Below, piece after piece: positions 1 through 7,315 of a stretch of 53,077 bases of DNA. The stretch comes from an uncultured Eubacteriales bacterium (lineage in GTDB: Bacteria; Bacillota; Clostridia; Christensenellales; Aristaeellaceae), in assembly GCA_902801165.1 (NCBI GenBank), contig CADCHI010000013.1:1-53077 (forward strand), in the 5' to 3' direction. The notes below the pieces were generated by a model. That model had not been told where the DNA came from and made no database searches. It saw only the letters and a program-made list of their open reading frames with translations. Within the stretch, counting starts at the first letter, position 1. Each line of letters begins with the position of its first letter. The translations under genes and the position numbers were made by a program.

Positions 1-162
1 CAAATAGAACAGACGATGCGAGTAAAGAAGCAATCTTATGCAGCATCCGACCTCATCCGTCTTTCGGCAAAATTGCAAGCAATTTCACCGAAATCCACCT
101 TCCCCATTGGGGAAGGCTATGGGGAAGGTTATGGGGAAGGCTTTGGGAAGTTCCTCTATCGC
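1..162 (+). repeat. Dispersed palindromic repeat, copy A
   Basis: Bases 1-162 match 295-430 closely: a shared start (AATAGAACAGACGATGCGAG), a shared core (GACCTCATCCGTCTTTCGGC) and a shared tail TCCTCTATC. The core forms a near-perfect hairpin, with arms at 62-76 and 79-93 and a 2-base loop. At 113-150 a 12-base unit GGGGAAGGCTAT is repeated three times, which copy B lacks. No protein-like ORF is convincing here. It looks like a mobile or REP/MITE-type element. Confidence 0.75.
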
Positions 163-294
163 TGCTCCCCACTGAAAAGCGGCGGGTCCGCCGGCACTTT
201 TTAAACGAGGCAGCTCGACCGCGATGTGGGCGAGCGCCGAAGTTTCTTGTGCCGGGAATCCGCCGCAAAAATTCCGTCTCGACATGGAACACAG
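163..294. other. Spacer between repeat copies, no gene seen
   Basis: GC-rich sequence without a credible reading frame, ribosome site or promoter. It separates the two repeat copies and may itself be part of a larger repeated unit. Confidence 0.4.
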
Positions 295-430
295 CAAATA
301 GAACAGACGATGCGAGTGAATAAAAGGGATTGCGCTATGCGACCTCATCCGTCTTTCGGCAAAATTGCAAGCAATTTCGCCGAAATCCACCTTCCCCAAA
401 GGGGAAGGCTTTTGCAGCTCCTCTATCAAA
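295..430 (+). repeat. Dispersed palindromic repeat, copy B
   Basis: Second copy of the element at 1-162. Its hairpin arms are at 354-368 and 371-385 (TTTCGGCAAAATTGC and its partner), followed by the small palindrome CTTCCCCAAAGGGGAAGG. A third, inverted copy of the hairpin core lies at 46445-46490. The copy ends about 70 bases from the 3' end of the kinase at 501. Confidence 0.75.
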
Positions 431-500
431 GAAGCCACACACCGCAGGTGAAGAATCTCCTCCCATTAATAATGGAAGCCGCGCATTCTTCCCCCATTCC

Positions 501-1400
501 TCACTCCTCCTCCGCGTCCGCCGCGCAGCTCCCGGCCACCTTCAGCGTCTGGGCCGCCAGGTGGGTGCCGGCCAGCACGGCCTGGGAGAGGGGCTCGCCC
601 CGCATCAGCGCCGCCACGGCGGCGGAGAAGAAAGCGTCGCCCGCGCCGGTGGTGTCCACCACGTCCACGGGCAGCGGCGGGCAGTAGCCAAACTCGCCGG
701 TATTGTTGTCCACGTACACCGAGCCCTGGGGCCCCATGGTGATCACCATGGCGGGAATGCCCGCCACGGCGGAGCCGCGCCGCAGCACCTCCAGCATGTT
801 CTCCGGCGGGATGTGGGCCAGGTCGGCCCGGAACAGCCGGCCGGCCTCCATCTCGTTGCAGATGAAGCAGGCCACGTCGTGCAGGTATTCCGGATGCTGC
901 AAAACCACGTCCATGTTGCCCACGATGGAGTAGACCGGCTTGCCATACCGCTTCGCCATCTCCAGCACCATGCCGGAGATGCCTTCGTTCATATCCACGT
1001 CCAGCACCACGCCGTCGGTGTCGGCCATGATCTCGTCGCCCTTGCGGCGCAGATAGTCCTCCAGGGCGCCGAACTCCGGCTGACGGGAAATGGACCCCGC
1101 CAGGTCACCCTTTTCGTTCAGGATGGCCAGCCACATGCCCATGCCCTTCTCCGTGGCGATCACGTGCCGCGTGTCCACGCCCAGGGCCGCCAGGCCGTCG
1201 CGCACCTCCCGGCCTATGGCGTTGTCGTCCACCATGCTGACAAAGCGCACCGGCACGTTCAGCCGGGTCAGGTTTTCCGCCACATTCCGGCACACGCCCC
1301 CGGCCACCACCTGGACGTCGCCGACGTTGCGTTCCTCGGGCATGTACCGGTCCCGGGCAAAGCCCTTTACGTCCACAAAGATCGAACCGATCACCAGCAT
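501..1400 (-). CDS. PfkB-family carbohydrate/nucleoside kinase
   Basis: ATP-dependent kinase of the ribokinase/PfkB superfamily, 299 aa, cytosolic. The N-terminal substrate signature AGGVCRNVAENL is at about residues 33-44. The C-terminal ATP/anion-hole signature DTTGAGDAFF, with the catalytic Asp, is at about 249-258. Length and layout match pseudouridine kinase or related sugar kinases, and a second member with a psuG neighbour lies at 15870. This copy has no glycosidase partner, so the substrate is open. I chose the ATG at 1400, because GGAAGG sits 8 bases upstream and the protein then begins directly with the first beta strand (MLVIGS). An upstream ATG at 1421 has a poorly spaced ribosome site. 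The gene stands alone. Confidence 0.85.
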   Translation of the reverse strand: MLVIGSIFVDVKGFARDRYMPEERNVGDVQVVAGGVCRNVAENLTRLNVPVRFVSMVDDNAIGREVRDGLAALGVDTRHVIATEKGMGMWLAILNEKGDLAGSISRQPEFGALEDYLRRKGDEIMADTDGVVLDVDMNEGISGMVLEMAKRYGKPVYSIVGNMDVVLQHPEYLHDVACFICNEMEAGRLFRADLAHIPPENMLEVLRRGSAVAGIPAMVITMGPQGSVYVDNNTGEFGYCPPLPVDVVDTTGAGDAFFSAAVAALMRGEPLSQAVLAGTHLAAQTLKVAGSCAADAEEE

Positions 1401-1719
1401 TCGCGGCACCTTCCCTTCCATCGCTCCCGAAAGGGGCGTTTTCCTTTGTAACCGGCGGCTGCGCGGCCGCCTTCGTTTCCAAAATTATAGCATACCCCGG
1501 GGGACCATTTCAAGGGCGAAATGCACCGCAGGCCCGCGCTTTTGAGCCGGCGCCGGGTTCAACATTACTCAACTTTTGGTGATATAATTTAATCACATAC
1601 ATTTAACGGTATGGAGACCTCACGCGTATTGACATAATAATTGAAAGGTGGTTTAATATATCTCACCTGAAAGTTCAGTAATCTTAAACTTCATGCCGCG
1701 GATTGGAGGCGGAAAAAAC
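1401..1719. other. Divergent intergenic region with regulator promoter
   Basis: Region between the kinase (-) and the regulator (+). The first 150 bases are GC-rich with no gene. From about 1560 it turns AT-rich and holds the promoter of the XRE regulator. An additional TATAAT-like box occurs at 1582-1587, so more than one start is possible. Confidence 0.5.
1629..1668 (+). promoter_or_regulatory. Promoter of XRE-cupin gene with overlapping inverted repeat
   Basis: TTGACA at 1629-1634 and TTTAAT at 1652-1657 are 17 bases apart. An inverted repeat AGGTG (1646-1650) / CACCT (1664-1668) brackets the -10 box. A second small dyad, CTGAA-AG-TTCAG, follows directly. This is the expected place for an autoregulatory operator of the downstream HTH protein, which is an inference. 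Confidence 0.5.
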
Positions 1720-2259
1720 GTGAAGATCGGAGACAAGATTCGCAGGCTGCGCCTGCAGCGGGGCCTGACCCAGGAGGAGCTCGCCGACCGCTGCGAACTC
1801 TCCAAGAGCTTTATTTCCCTGCTGGAGCGGGACCTGACCTCCCCCTCCCTGGATACGCTGGCGGACCTGCTGGAGACCCTGGGCAGCGACCTGCCCACCT
1901 TCTTCCGGGATCGGGACGAAAAGCTGGTCTTCGGCGAGGAGGACATCTTCGTCAAGGAGGAGCCGGAGGTCATGAAGGGCATGATCAAGTGGTTGATCCC
2001 CTCCGCCCAGAAGAACCAGATGGAGCCGATCCTGGTGGAGATGGGCCCCGGCGGACGCACCGACGAGGATGACCCCCACGAGGGCGAGGAATTCGGCTAC
2101 GTGCTGTCGGGCACCATCCGCGTGGTGCTGGGCAACCGCGCCGAGCGCGTGCGCCGGGACGAGAGCTTCTACTTCCGACCCAGCGCCCCCCACTGGCTGG
2201 AAAACGCCGGGAAGGGCGTCTGCAAGGTGCTGTGGGTGTCCACGCCGCCCAGCTTTTAA
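1720..2259 (+). CDS. XRE-family regulator with C-terminal cupin domain
   Basis: Cytosolic DNA-binding regulator, 179 aa. An XRE-type helix-turn-helix fills about residues 1-58 (GLTQEELADRCELSKSFIS). A cupin_2 beta-barrel occupies about 95-175 (HEGEEFGYVLSGTIRVVLG and SAPHWLENAG). This architecture is that of PuuR-like regulators, in which the cupin senses a small metabolite. It lies directly upstream of potABCD, so control of polyamine uptake is the natural inference. The start is GTG at 1720, with GGAGG 10 bases upstream. An ATG at 1693 would place the ribosome site inside the gene. Confidence 0.85.
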   Translation: MKIGDKIRRLRLQRGLTQEELADRCELSKSFISLLERDLTSPSLDTLADLLETLGSDLPTFFRDRDEKLVFGEEDIFVKEEPEVMKGMIKWLIPSAQKNQMEPILVEMGPGGRTDEDDPHEGEEFGYVLSGTIRVVLGNRAERVRRDESFYFRPSAPHWLENAGKGVCKVLWVSTPPSF

Positions 2260-2377
2260 GAGTGAGGAGTTTGAAGTTTGGAGTTTTAGATAGCTGATGG
2301 CGCACGAGCAAAGCGATGAAACGCGGCAGCAGCCATTCACTCCACACTCAAAACTCCACACCAGTAACCCCCAACAC
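2260..2377. repeat. Two short heptamer arrays in opposite orientation
   Basis: 2267-2287 reads as three 7-base units (GAGTTTG, AAGTTTG, GAGTTTT). 2338-2358 reads as three more on the other strand (CACTCCA, CACTCAA, AACTCCA). Between them lies a 14-base match (on the minus strand) to the ATGGCTGCTGCCGC stretch found at 41726-41739. No gene is present. Confidence 0.6.
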
Positions 2378-2541
2378 TAGAGTGTGTTTCTAAAATGAGG
2401 GATGTGCAGTTTCGAGCAGATAATCATTCATTTCAAGGCGGTTTTCCGCAGGCTTAGTGGCACTAAGTCAAGGGAAACCAACGCTGAAATGGAGGATTAG
2501 ATGCCGAATATGCATCTTTCCGAATTTAGAAACAGACTCTA
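2378..2541 (+). mobile_element. MITE-like element with TA ends, copy 1
   Basis: A 164-base element. Its ends are 17-base terminal inverted repeats with one mismatch: TAGAGTGTGTTTCTAAA (2378-2394) and TTTAGAAACAGACTCTA (2525-2541). Both ends begin with TA, as expected for TA-target insertions (Tc1/mariner/IS630-type MITEs). There is no coding capacity. It ends 19 bases before the potA start codon, so it must carry or displace the potA promoter. An inverted, truncated copy is at 5302-5439 and a degenerate one at 52895-52980. Confidence 0.75.
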
Positions 2542-2560
2542 ATACGCAGGAGCGATCATT

Positions 2561-3691
2561 ATGATAGATGAAACCCGCCTGATCGAGATCAAGGGCGTCT
2601 CGAAGAGCTTTGGCGACACGCAGGTGCTGCACGACGTCGACCTGTACATCCGCAAGTGTGAGTTTGTGACCCTGCTGGGCCCGTCGGGCTGCGGCAAGAC
2701 CACCCTGCTGCGCATCCTGGGCGGGTTTGAAATGCCCACCTCCGGCGAAGTGCTGTTCGAGGGCAAGGACATGACCGGCATTCCCCCCTACAAGCGCCGC
2801 ATCAACACGGTTTTCCAGAAGTACGCGCTGTTCAACCACCTGAACGTGTTTGACAACATCGCCTTCGGCCTGAACCTGAAGACGCCGGAGCAGCTGGGCG
2901 TAAAGACCAAGAAGGAAAAGAAGGCGGAAATCGAGCGCCGGGTCACCCGCATGCTGAAGCTGGTGAAGATGGAGGGCTACGAAAAGCGCTCCACCAACGC
3001 CCTGTCCGGCGGCCAGCAGCAGCGCATCGCCATCGCCCGTGCGCTGGTGAACGAGCCGGAGGTCCTGCTGCTGGACGAGCCCCTGGGCGCGCTGGACCTG
3101 AAGCTGCGCAAGGAGATGCAGCTGGAATTGAAGGCCATGCAGCAGCAGCTGGGCATCACCTTCATCTACGTCACCCACGACCAGGAGGAAGCACTGACCA
3201 TGTCGGACACCATCGCCGTGATGAACGGCGGGCGCATCCAGCAGATCGGCGACCCCAAGCGCATCTACGACGAGCCGAAGAACGCCTTCGTGGCGGACTT
3301 CATCGGCGAGAGCAACATCATCGACGGCGTCATGCTTCAGGACGAGCTGGTGGAGTTCTGCGGCGTCGAGTTCCAGTGCGTGGACGAGGGCTTCGGCGCC
3401 CGCGAGCCCGTGGACGTGGTCATCCGCCCGGAGGACATCATGATCGTCGGCGAGGACGTGGGCATGCTGACCGGCGTGGTGGAGAGCGTGATCTTCAAGG
3501 GCGTTCACTACGAGATGATGATCCGCGGCAACGATCCCGACGGCATCCGCTGGAAGGTGCACTCCACCACCATGCAGCCGGTGGGCACCCGCGTGGGCAT
3601 GACCATCGTGCCCTACAACATCCACATCATGCACAAGGCCCGCACGGCGGACGCCGAGCCCGTCGCGGAATCCCGCAACAAGGAGGCGTAA
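2561..3691 (+). CDS. potA: Spermidine/putrescine ABC transporter ATP-binding protein
   Basis: ATPase of the polyamine importer PotABCD, 376 aa, bound to the inner face of the membrane through PotB and PotC. The Walker A motif GPSGCGKTT is at 40-48, the Q-loop is near FQKYALF, the signature LSGGQQQR is at about 148-155, and Walker B LLLDEP follows with the H-loop THDQEEA. A C-terminal TOBE-like domain (about 270-360) marks the CUT1/Pot class. A charged insert near 110-125 is also seen in other clostridial PotA proteins. The ribosome site GCAGGAG precedes the ATG. Only 3 bases separate it from potB, so it heads a tight operon. Confidence 0.95.
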   Translation: MIDETRLIEIKGVSKSFGDTQVLHDVDLYIRKCEFVTLLGPSGCGKTTLLRILGGFEMPTSGEVLFEGKDMTGIPPYKRRINTVFQKYALFNHLNVFDNIAFGLNLKTPEQLGVKTKKEKKAEIERRVTRMLKLVKMEGYEKRSTNALSGGQQQRIAIARALVNEPEVLLLDEPLGALDLKLRKEMQLELKAMQQQLGITFIYVTHDQEEALTMSDTIAVMNGGRIQQIGDPKRIYDEPKNAFVADFIGESNIIDGVMLQDELVEFCGVEFQCVDEGFGAREPVDVVIRPEDIMIVGEDVGMLTGVVESVIFKGVHYEMMIRGNDPDGIRWKVHSTTMQPVGTRVGMTIVPYNIHIMHKARTADAEPVAESRNKEA

Positions 3692-3694
3692 GCG

Positions 3695-4519
3695 ATGAAG
3701 CGTTCCTGGTATGCCTCCCCCTATGCGCTGTGGATGCTGCTGTTCGCGGTGGTGCCGCTGCTGTTCGTGTGCTGGTACGCCTTCACCACTCCGGAGGGCG
3801 CGTTCACGCTGACCAACTTCCAGGAGTTCGCCAAGCCGCGCTACGCGGCGGTGATCCTGCGCAGCCTGAAGCACGCGCTGTACTGCACGGTGCTGTGCCT
3901 GGTGATCGGCTATCCCACGGCCTACTTCCTGGCCGGGCGGGGCTTCAACCACACCCAGAGCCTGGTGGTGCTGATCCTGCTGCCCATGTGGATGAACCTC
4001 CTTCTGCGCACCTACGCCATGATGACCCTGCTGGACGACAACGGCGTGCTGAACGCCGCGCTGCAGGCCATCGGGCTGCCCAAGGTCAAGGTCATCGGCA
4101 CCGAGGGGGCCGTGGTGATGGGCCTGGTGTACAACTACCTGCCCTTCATGGTGCTGCCCATCTACACGGTCTTGAAGAAGATGGATTACTCCGTCATCGA
4201 GGCCGCCGAGGACCTGGGCTGCAATCCCCTGCGGGTCGTCACCCGGGTGGTGATCCCCATGTCGCTGCCGGGCATCGTGTCGGGCATCACCATGGTGTTC
4301 ATGCCGGCGGTGACCTCCTTCGCCATCTCCACGCTGCTGTCCAACGGCAAGCTGCGCCTGGCGGGCGACCTGATCGACTACATCTTCAACCAGTCCTCCA
4401 ACCCCAACCGCTGGAACATCGGCAGCTCGTTCTCGCTGATGATGCTGGTGCTGATCCTGATCTCCATCGGCTTTCTGCGCAAGGTGGACCCGGACAATGA
4501 GGGAGGTGGCCTCTGGTGA
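3695..4519 (+). CDS. potB: Spermidine/putrescine ABC transporter permease PotB
   Basis: Inner-membrane permease subunit of the polyamine importer, 274 aa, with about six membrane helices starting at residues 9-30. The cytoplasmic coupling (EAA) loop reads AAEDLGCNPLRVVTRVVIPM from residue 169 and contacts PotA. It pairs with PotC to form the channel. AAGGAGG lies inside the end of potA, giving likely translational coupling. Its last codons overlap the potC start by 4 bases. Confidence 0.95.
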   Translation: MKRSWYASPYALWMLLFAVVPLLFVCWYAFTTPEGAFTLTNFQEFAKPRYAAVILRSLKHALYCTVLCLVIGYPTAYFLAGRGFNHTQSLVVLILLPMWMNLLLRTYAMMTLLDDNGVLNAALQAIGLPKVKVIGTEGAVVMGLVYNYLPFMVLPIYTVLKKMDYSVIEAAEDLGCNPLRVVTRVVIPMSLPGIVSGITMVFMPAVTSFAISTLLSNGKLRLAGDLIDYIFNQSSNPNRWNIGSSFSLMMLVLILISIGFLRKVDPDNEGGGLW

Positions 4520-5304
4520 GAAACAGTCGCGGAGTCAGAACCTTCCGAACCGTGTGGATGGCGCTGGTGCTCATCTTCCTGTACGCGCCGATCCTGGTGA
4601 TGATCGCGCTGTCCTTCAACGCGTCGGTATCCCGCAGTCAGTGGACGGGCTTTACACTGGACTGGTACGTGAAGGTGTTCCATGATCCCTCGATCCTGGG
4701 CGCGCTGCGCACCACCGTCGAGGTCGCGGTGATCGCCACGGTGGTCTCCACCGTCATCGGCACCCTGGGCGCCATCGGCATGCACGCCATGAACACCAAC
4801 ATGGCCAACGTGCTGATCAACGTGTCCTACCTGCCCATGACCACCCCGGACATCGTCACCGGCGTCTCGCTGATGCTGATGTTCCTGTTCGCCAAGGTGC
4901 CGCTGGGCAAGTGGACGATGATCATGGCCCACATCGCCTTCGACATCCCCTATGTGCTGTTCTCGGTGATGCCGAAGCTGCGCCAGATGAACCCGAACCT
5001 GTATGAGGCGGCGCTGGATCTGGGCTGCCACCCGCTCAAGGCGCTGTACAAGGTGATCATCCCGGAGATCATGCCCGGCATATTCACCGGCACACTGCTG
5101 GCCTTCACCATGTCACTGGATGACTTCGTAATTTCCTACTTCACCTCCTCCGACATGTACCCGAACCTGTCGCGCATCGTCTACTCCTCCACGAAGCTGG
5201 GCGTAAAACCCACGATGTACGCAGTCTCTACGATGATGTTCGTGAGCATCCTTCTGCTGCTGGTGCTGATCAACCGGAGGACGAAGCTGGAGGATATGGG
5301 TTAG
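4516..5304 (+). CDS. potC: Spermidine/putrescine ABC transporter permease PotC
   Basis: Second membrane permease subunit, 262 aa, about six helices. The EAA loop AALDLGCHPLKALYKVIIPE is near residue 164. It starts with GTG at 4516 in a GTGA overlap with the potB stop, with GGGAGG upstream. The reading frame ends at TAG 5302-5304, and these are the first three bases of a MITE-like element. The native C-terminus has therefore probably been altered by the insertion. The length is still normal for PotC, so function is likely kept. Confidence 0.95.
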   Translation: MRNSRGVRTFRTVWMALVLIFLYAPILVMIALSFNASVSRSQWTGFTLDWYVKVFHDPSILGALRTTVEVAVIATVVSTVIGTLGAIGMHAMNTNMANVLINVSYLPMTTPDIVTGVSLMLMFLFAKVPLGKWTMIMAHIAFDIPYVLFSVMPKLRQMNPNLYEAALDLGCHPLKALYKVIIPEIMPGIFTGTLLAFTMSLDDFVISYFTSSDMYPNLSRIVYSSTKLGVKPTMYAVSTMMFVSILLLLVLINRRTKLEDMG

Positions 5305-5439
5305 AGTCTGTTTCTAAAATGCCTGAAGCGCATTTTCGTCGTATTAGACTGCATTTCTGCGTTGATTTCCCTTGACTTAGCGCCACTAAGCCTGCGGAAA
5401 ATCGCCTTGAAATGCAGCCAAATCCACTCGAAACTGCAG
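5302..5439 (-). mobile_element. MITE-like element, copy 2 (inverted, right end lost)
   Basis: Begins with the same terminal repeat (TAGAGTCTGTTTCTAAA at 5302-5318). Internally it matches the reverse complement of the element at 2378, including TCCCTTGACTTAG and CACTAAGCCTGCGGAAAA. Similarity stops at about 5439, so the far terminal repeat is missing. With copy 1 it forms an inverted pair flanking potABC. Confidence 0.7.
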
Positions 5440-5602
5440 GCAGAGGGCACGGATCGGGGAAATTGGGAACCGGGACTTGGTAAGCAGGCAGCGGGAATTG
5501 CCCGGAAACGGATTCCGGGCCGTTGCAAGCTGAAGTTTTGACGTATATGACATGCTGAGCATGTTCTATAGCACATCAACCCCCACGAAAGGAATGACGC
5601 AC
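5440..5602 (+). promoter_or_regulatory. potD upstream region with hairpin and palindrome
   Basis: A perfect 8-base stem (GCCCGGAA / TTCCGGGC) sits at 5499-5519. TTGACG occurs at 5538-5543, followed by the palindrome ACATGC-TGA-GCATGT at 5550-5564 and a TCTATA box at 5565-5570. The spacing to a -10 is not ideal. The palindrome in the spacer looks like an operator. potD, 298 bases from potC, may thus have its own promoter. Confidence 0.4.
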
Positions 5603-6658
5603 ATGAAGAAGATCGCCATCATCCTGTTGGTCGCGCTGCTGGTCGGCGCACTCTCCACCGCCGCCCTCGCCGAGGCGGACAAGCCCTTCGCCGGCACCGA
5701 GCTGAAGGTGTATAACTGCTACGACTACATCGACGAGGCTGTGCTGGACATCTTCGAGGAGGAGACCGGCATTCATGTGAACTATCTGAACTACATCGAC
5801 AACGAGGCCCTGTACACCCGCGTGTCCACCGGCGCTGAAGTGTACGACGTGATCGTACCCTCCGACTACATGATCGAGCGCCTGATCAAGGAGGACCTGA
5901 TCGCGGAGCTGGACCTCTCCAACATCCCCAACCTGGAGAACGTGCTGCCCAGCCTGCTGGATCCCACCTACGATCCCGGCAACGCCCACTCCATCCCCTA
6001 CATGTGGGGCACCCTGGGCATCGTGTACAACACCGAGATGGTGGCCGAGCCCATCACCAGCTGGACCGCTCTGCTGGATGAAAACTACGCCGGCAAAATC
6101 TTCATGATGGACTCCGTGCGAGACACCATCGGCCTGGCGCTGAAGACCCTGGGCTACTCCATGAACAGCCACGACGAGGACGAGCTGGCGCAGGCCGGCG
6201 AATGGCTGATGGCCCAGCGCGATTCCGGCGTTGTGGGCGGCTACATCCTCGACCAGGCCAAGGACATGATGGCCAACGACGAGGCCGCCATGGCCGTGAT
6301 GTACTCCGGCGACGCGCTGTATGCCATGGATAAGAACGACAAGCTGGCCTACGTCATCCCCGACGAGGGCTCCAACATCTGGGTGGATGGCATGTGCGTG
6401 CCCAAGTCCAGCCAGAACAAGGAAGCCGCCGAGTGCTTCATCAACTTCATGTGCCGTCCCGACATCGCCCAGATGAACATGGAGTACATCTACTACTCCT
6501 CTCCCATCAAGCAGGTCGTCGAGAACCTGGGCGAGGAGGAGCTGGCCAGCACCGCCATGAACCCCACCGACGAGATGGTAGCCCGCTGCGAATACTACAA
6601 CGACATCTCCGACGTCGCCTACCTGTACGATGACATCTGGATGGACGTGCTGATGTAA
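5603..6658 (+). CDS. potD: Spermidine/putrescine-binding protein PotD
   Basis: Extracytoplasmic polyamine receptor that delivers substrate to PotBC, 351 aa. Residues 1-23 are a Sec signal peptide ending ALA, with no clear lipobox cysteine. The mature part begins with the family pattern LKVYNCYDYIDEAVLDIFEE and contains AEVYDVIVPSDYMIERL, PYMWGTLGIVYN and NIWVDGMCVP, all typical of PotD/PotF. The start at 5603 leaves AAAGGA at good spacing. Earlier in-frame ATGs (5552, 5594) do not. How it is held at the cell surface without a lipobox is unclear. Confidence 0.93.
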   Translation: MKKIAIILLVALLVGALSTAALAEADKPFAGTELKVYNCYDYIDEAVLDIFEEETGIHVNYLNYIDNEALYTRVSTGAEVYDVIVPSDYMIERLIKEDLIAELDLSNIPNLENVLPSLLDPTYDPGNAHSIPYMWGTLGIVYNTEMVAEPITSWTALLDENYAGKIFMMDSVRDTIGLALKTLGYSMNSHDEDELAQAGEWLMAQRDSGVVGGYILDQAKDMMANDEAAMAVMYSGDALYAMDKNDKLAYVIPDEGSNIWVDGMCVPKSSQNKEAAECFINFMCRPDIAQMNMEYIYYSSPIKQVVENLGEEELASTAMNPTDEMVARCEYYNDISDVAYLYDDIWMDVLM

Positions 6659-6849
6659 GCCGGCAGGGCCGGCTGCCATCTGCTGCCGCCTGAGCGCAGA
6701 GCGCTCAACCCCAATTGCTGCCACCTTTGAGCGCAGGGCGCTCAGCCCCAACTGCTACCGCCCTTGAGCGCAGGGCGCTCAGCCCCATCTGCTGCCGCCT
6801 TTGAGCGCAGGGCGCTCAACCCCAACTGCTACCGCCCTTCTATTATCAA

Positions 6850-6890
6850 TCCCGTGCGCCACTGGTTCAAGCGCACGGGACTTTCCTTTG
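6850..6890 (+). terminator. Hairpin with conserved loop, member 1 (potD terminator)
   Basis: Perfect 10-base stem TCCCGTGCGC / GCGCACGGGA (6850-6859, 6871-6880) with loop CACTGGTTCAA, followed by CTTTCCTTTG. Likely rho-independent terminator of the pot operon. It belongs to a family of four hairpins in this window with the same loop. Confidence 0.65.
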
Positions 6891-6961
6891 CGGGAATGTC
6901 AGTCTTTTGATCTATTCTCGCAGGGCGCTCAACCCCAATTACTGCCGTCCTTCTATTATCA

Positions 6962-6991
6962 ATCCCGTGCGCCACTGATTCAAGCGCCGGG
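6962..6991 (+). terminator. Hairpin with conserved loop, member 2 (damaged)
   Basis: Same left arm and loop (CACTGATTCAA at 6973-6983) as member 1, preceded by the same CTTCTATTATCAA. The right arm lacks one base and runs into the duplicated 33-base block, so no T-run follows. Confidence 0.55.
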
Positions 6992-7070
6992 CCGGCAGGG
7001 CCGGCTGCCATCTGCTGCCGCCTTTGAGCGCAAGGCGCTCAACCCCAATTGCTGCCGCCTTTCTATTACC

Positions 7071-7118
7071 AATTCCCGGTGCCACTGATTCAAGCACCGG
7101 GAATTTTCCTTTGTGGAA
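7071..7118 (+). terminator. Hairpin with conserved loop, member 3
   Basis: A 12-base perfect stem AATTCCCGGTGC / GCACCGGGAATT (7071-7082, 7094-7105), loop CACTGATTCAA, then TTTCCTTTGTGG. Stem bases differ from member 1 on both arms while the loop is kept. Confidence 0.65.
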
Positions 7119-7164
7119 AAGCTCCGAATTGTTTATGTGCGTCCTGATCCTCTTTCAGCTATTT

Positions 7165-7255
7165 CTAATCCCTAATCCCTATTCCCTAATCCCTCTCCTC
7201 CACCCTTTCTCGCCTCTTCCAGGCATTCTGACTGCTGCCTGTTGCCTAGTGACTT
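7165..7255. repeat. Heptanucleotide arrays
   Basis: 7165-7192 is CTAATCC repeated four times (one unit CTATTCC). 7228-7255 reads in the same 7-base register as CTGACTG, CTGCCTG, TTGCCTA, GTGACTT, which resembles the arrays at 41691-41910 on the other strand. Confidence 0.65.
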
Positions 7256-7263
7256 TCCCCTAA

Positions 7264-7305
7264 TAATTCGCCCCTGGGTCGCAAATGCGGTCCAGGGGCG
7301 TAATT
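7264..7305 (-). terminator. Terminator of SH3b gene
   Basis: Hairpin CGCCCCTGG / CCAGGGGCG with a 14-base loop, followed on the minus strand by an A/T-rich stretch. It lies just after the stop codon of the gene at 7316-8275. The U-run is weak. Confidence 0.5.
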
Positions 7306-7315
7306 ATCGATACTC

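Larger units (their letters stand above)
6659..7060 (+). repeat. 37-base tandem repeat array with palindromic core
   Basis: The palindrome GAGCGC-AGG-GCGCTC recurs at 6692-6706, 6729-6743, 6766-6780 and 6803-6817, exactly 37 bases apart. The linker is AACCCCAACTGCTGCCGCC with small variations. Partial or diverged copies are at 6919-6930 and 7026-7040. A 33-base block is duplicated at 6659-6691 and 6991-7023 (GCCGGCAGGGCCGGCTGCCA...). The array starts at the potD stop codon and has no coding potential. Confidence 0.85.

Noticed and set aside
2468-3952. 494-residue open frame on the minus strand over potA
   Set aside because: It is the antisense shadow of potA in GC-rich sequence: His/Val/Gln/Ala-rich, no motif, no ribosome site.
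6860-6880. tRNA T-arm because of GGTTCAA
   Set aside because: No acceptor, D or anticodon arms surround it. The sequence is the loop of a terminator-like hairpin.
6659-7315. CRISPR array
   Set aside because: The 37-base units repeat along their whole length with no unique spacers and have a palindromic core. There are no cas genes.
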